Positions 42,265-42,349 of a DNA stretch of 42,349 bases are shown in pieces (the stretch's first letter is position 1; each line of letters begins with the position of its first letter). The DNA comes from Nostoc sp. FACHB-152. GTDB taxonomy: Bacteria; Cyanobacteriota; Cyanobacteriia; Cyanobacteriales; Nostocaceae. The notes beneath the pieces are model-generated. The model searched no databases. It had not been told where the DNA came from and saw nothing but the letters and a program-made list of their open reading frames with translations. The stretch lies in the NCBI RefSeq assembly GCF_014697475.1, contig NZ_JACJRV010000062.1:1-42349 (forward strand), given 5' to 3'. The position numbers and the translations under genes were made by a program.

Positions 42265-42349
42265 TTACGAGGGTTTAATGCCTGTAGAAACGGGATGAAT
42301 ACGTCCTAAAGAAGTAAGCTTGGCAAAAATCTGGGTTAATAAAATAGGC
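42265..42349 (-). CDS. Possible C-terminal end of a gene entering from the right edge
   Basis: In minus-strand sense a frame is open from the window edge for 27 codons, ending ...TSLGRIHPVSTGIKPS and a TAA at 42267-42265. The peptide looks plausible as a C-terminus but is too short to assign, and another minus-strand frame is also open for 24 codons. The 198 bases between it and lysC contain nothing I recognise. Confidence 0.25.
   Translation of the reverse strand, partial: PILLTQIFAKLTSLGRIHPVSTGIKPS

Overview
This window comes from the chromosome of a cyanobacterium, most likely a filamentous, heterocyst-type lineage related to Nostoc or Anabaena. Three things point there. The encoded NtcA is essentially the Anabaena protein as I remember it. 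The palindrome GCGATCGC (HIP1) occurs more than twenty times on both strands. Tandem 7-bp repeats typical of Nostocales (STRR-like) are scattered through spacers and even through coding regions. I see no rRNA, tRNA or CRISPR, so the species cannot be named.

Layout. 1-6.2 kb: folP, an SPFH/band 7 protein, a Wza-like polysaccharide export protein, an orphan ABC ATPase and hisB. 6.2-10.6 kb: fabI divergent from the nitrogen regulator ntcA (with a perfect NtcA box upstream), then a DUF3084 coiled-coil membrane protein, a YqgF-like nuclease and a DUF3146 protein. 11.0-11.4 kb: a scar made of a truncated Uma2 nuclease and a truncated IS200-type transposase. 11.5-17.5 kb: pnp and a SWI2/SNF2 helicase. 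18.4-23.6 kb: DoxX, RND adaptor and RND pump, bracketed by two diverged copies of a ~70 bp dispersed repeat. 23.9-28.2 kb: a small membrane protein, an FAD amine oxidase, a UBP zinc finger protein and PBP2 (mrdA). 28.6-31.8 kb: a two-gene unit encoding a nuclease-like/TPR fusion and a GT-C-like membrane protein. 31.9-37.1 kb: a PRC-barrel protein, an eroded copy of the smc 3' end, a MITE-like element and smc. 37.3-42.1 kb: a predicted pseudokinase/TPR membrane protein, a hypothetical protein and lysC. The last ~85 bases may hold the end of another minus-strand gene.

Most genes are housekeeping: folate, histidine, lysine/threonine, fatty acid and peptidoglycan synthesis, RNA decay and chromosome structure. 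The accessory content is the efflux module, the nuclease-like/TPR plus GT-C pair and the pseudokinase.

The most striking theme is small-repeat invasion. Heptanucleotide arrays lie in at least eight spacers and also in frame inside three conserved genes (SNF2 helicase, smc twice, lysC), where they encode extra low-complexity peptide or part of a coiled coil. The smc locus is affected three ways: an in-frame repeat mosaic in its head domain, a MITE-like element just past its stop codon, and a decayed duplicate of its 3' end.
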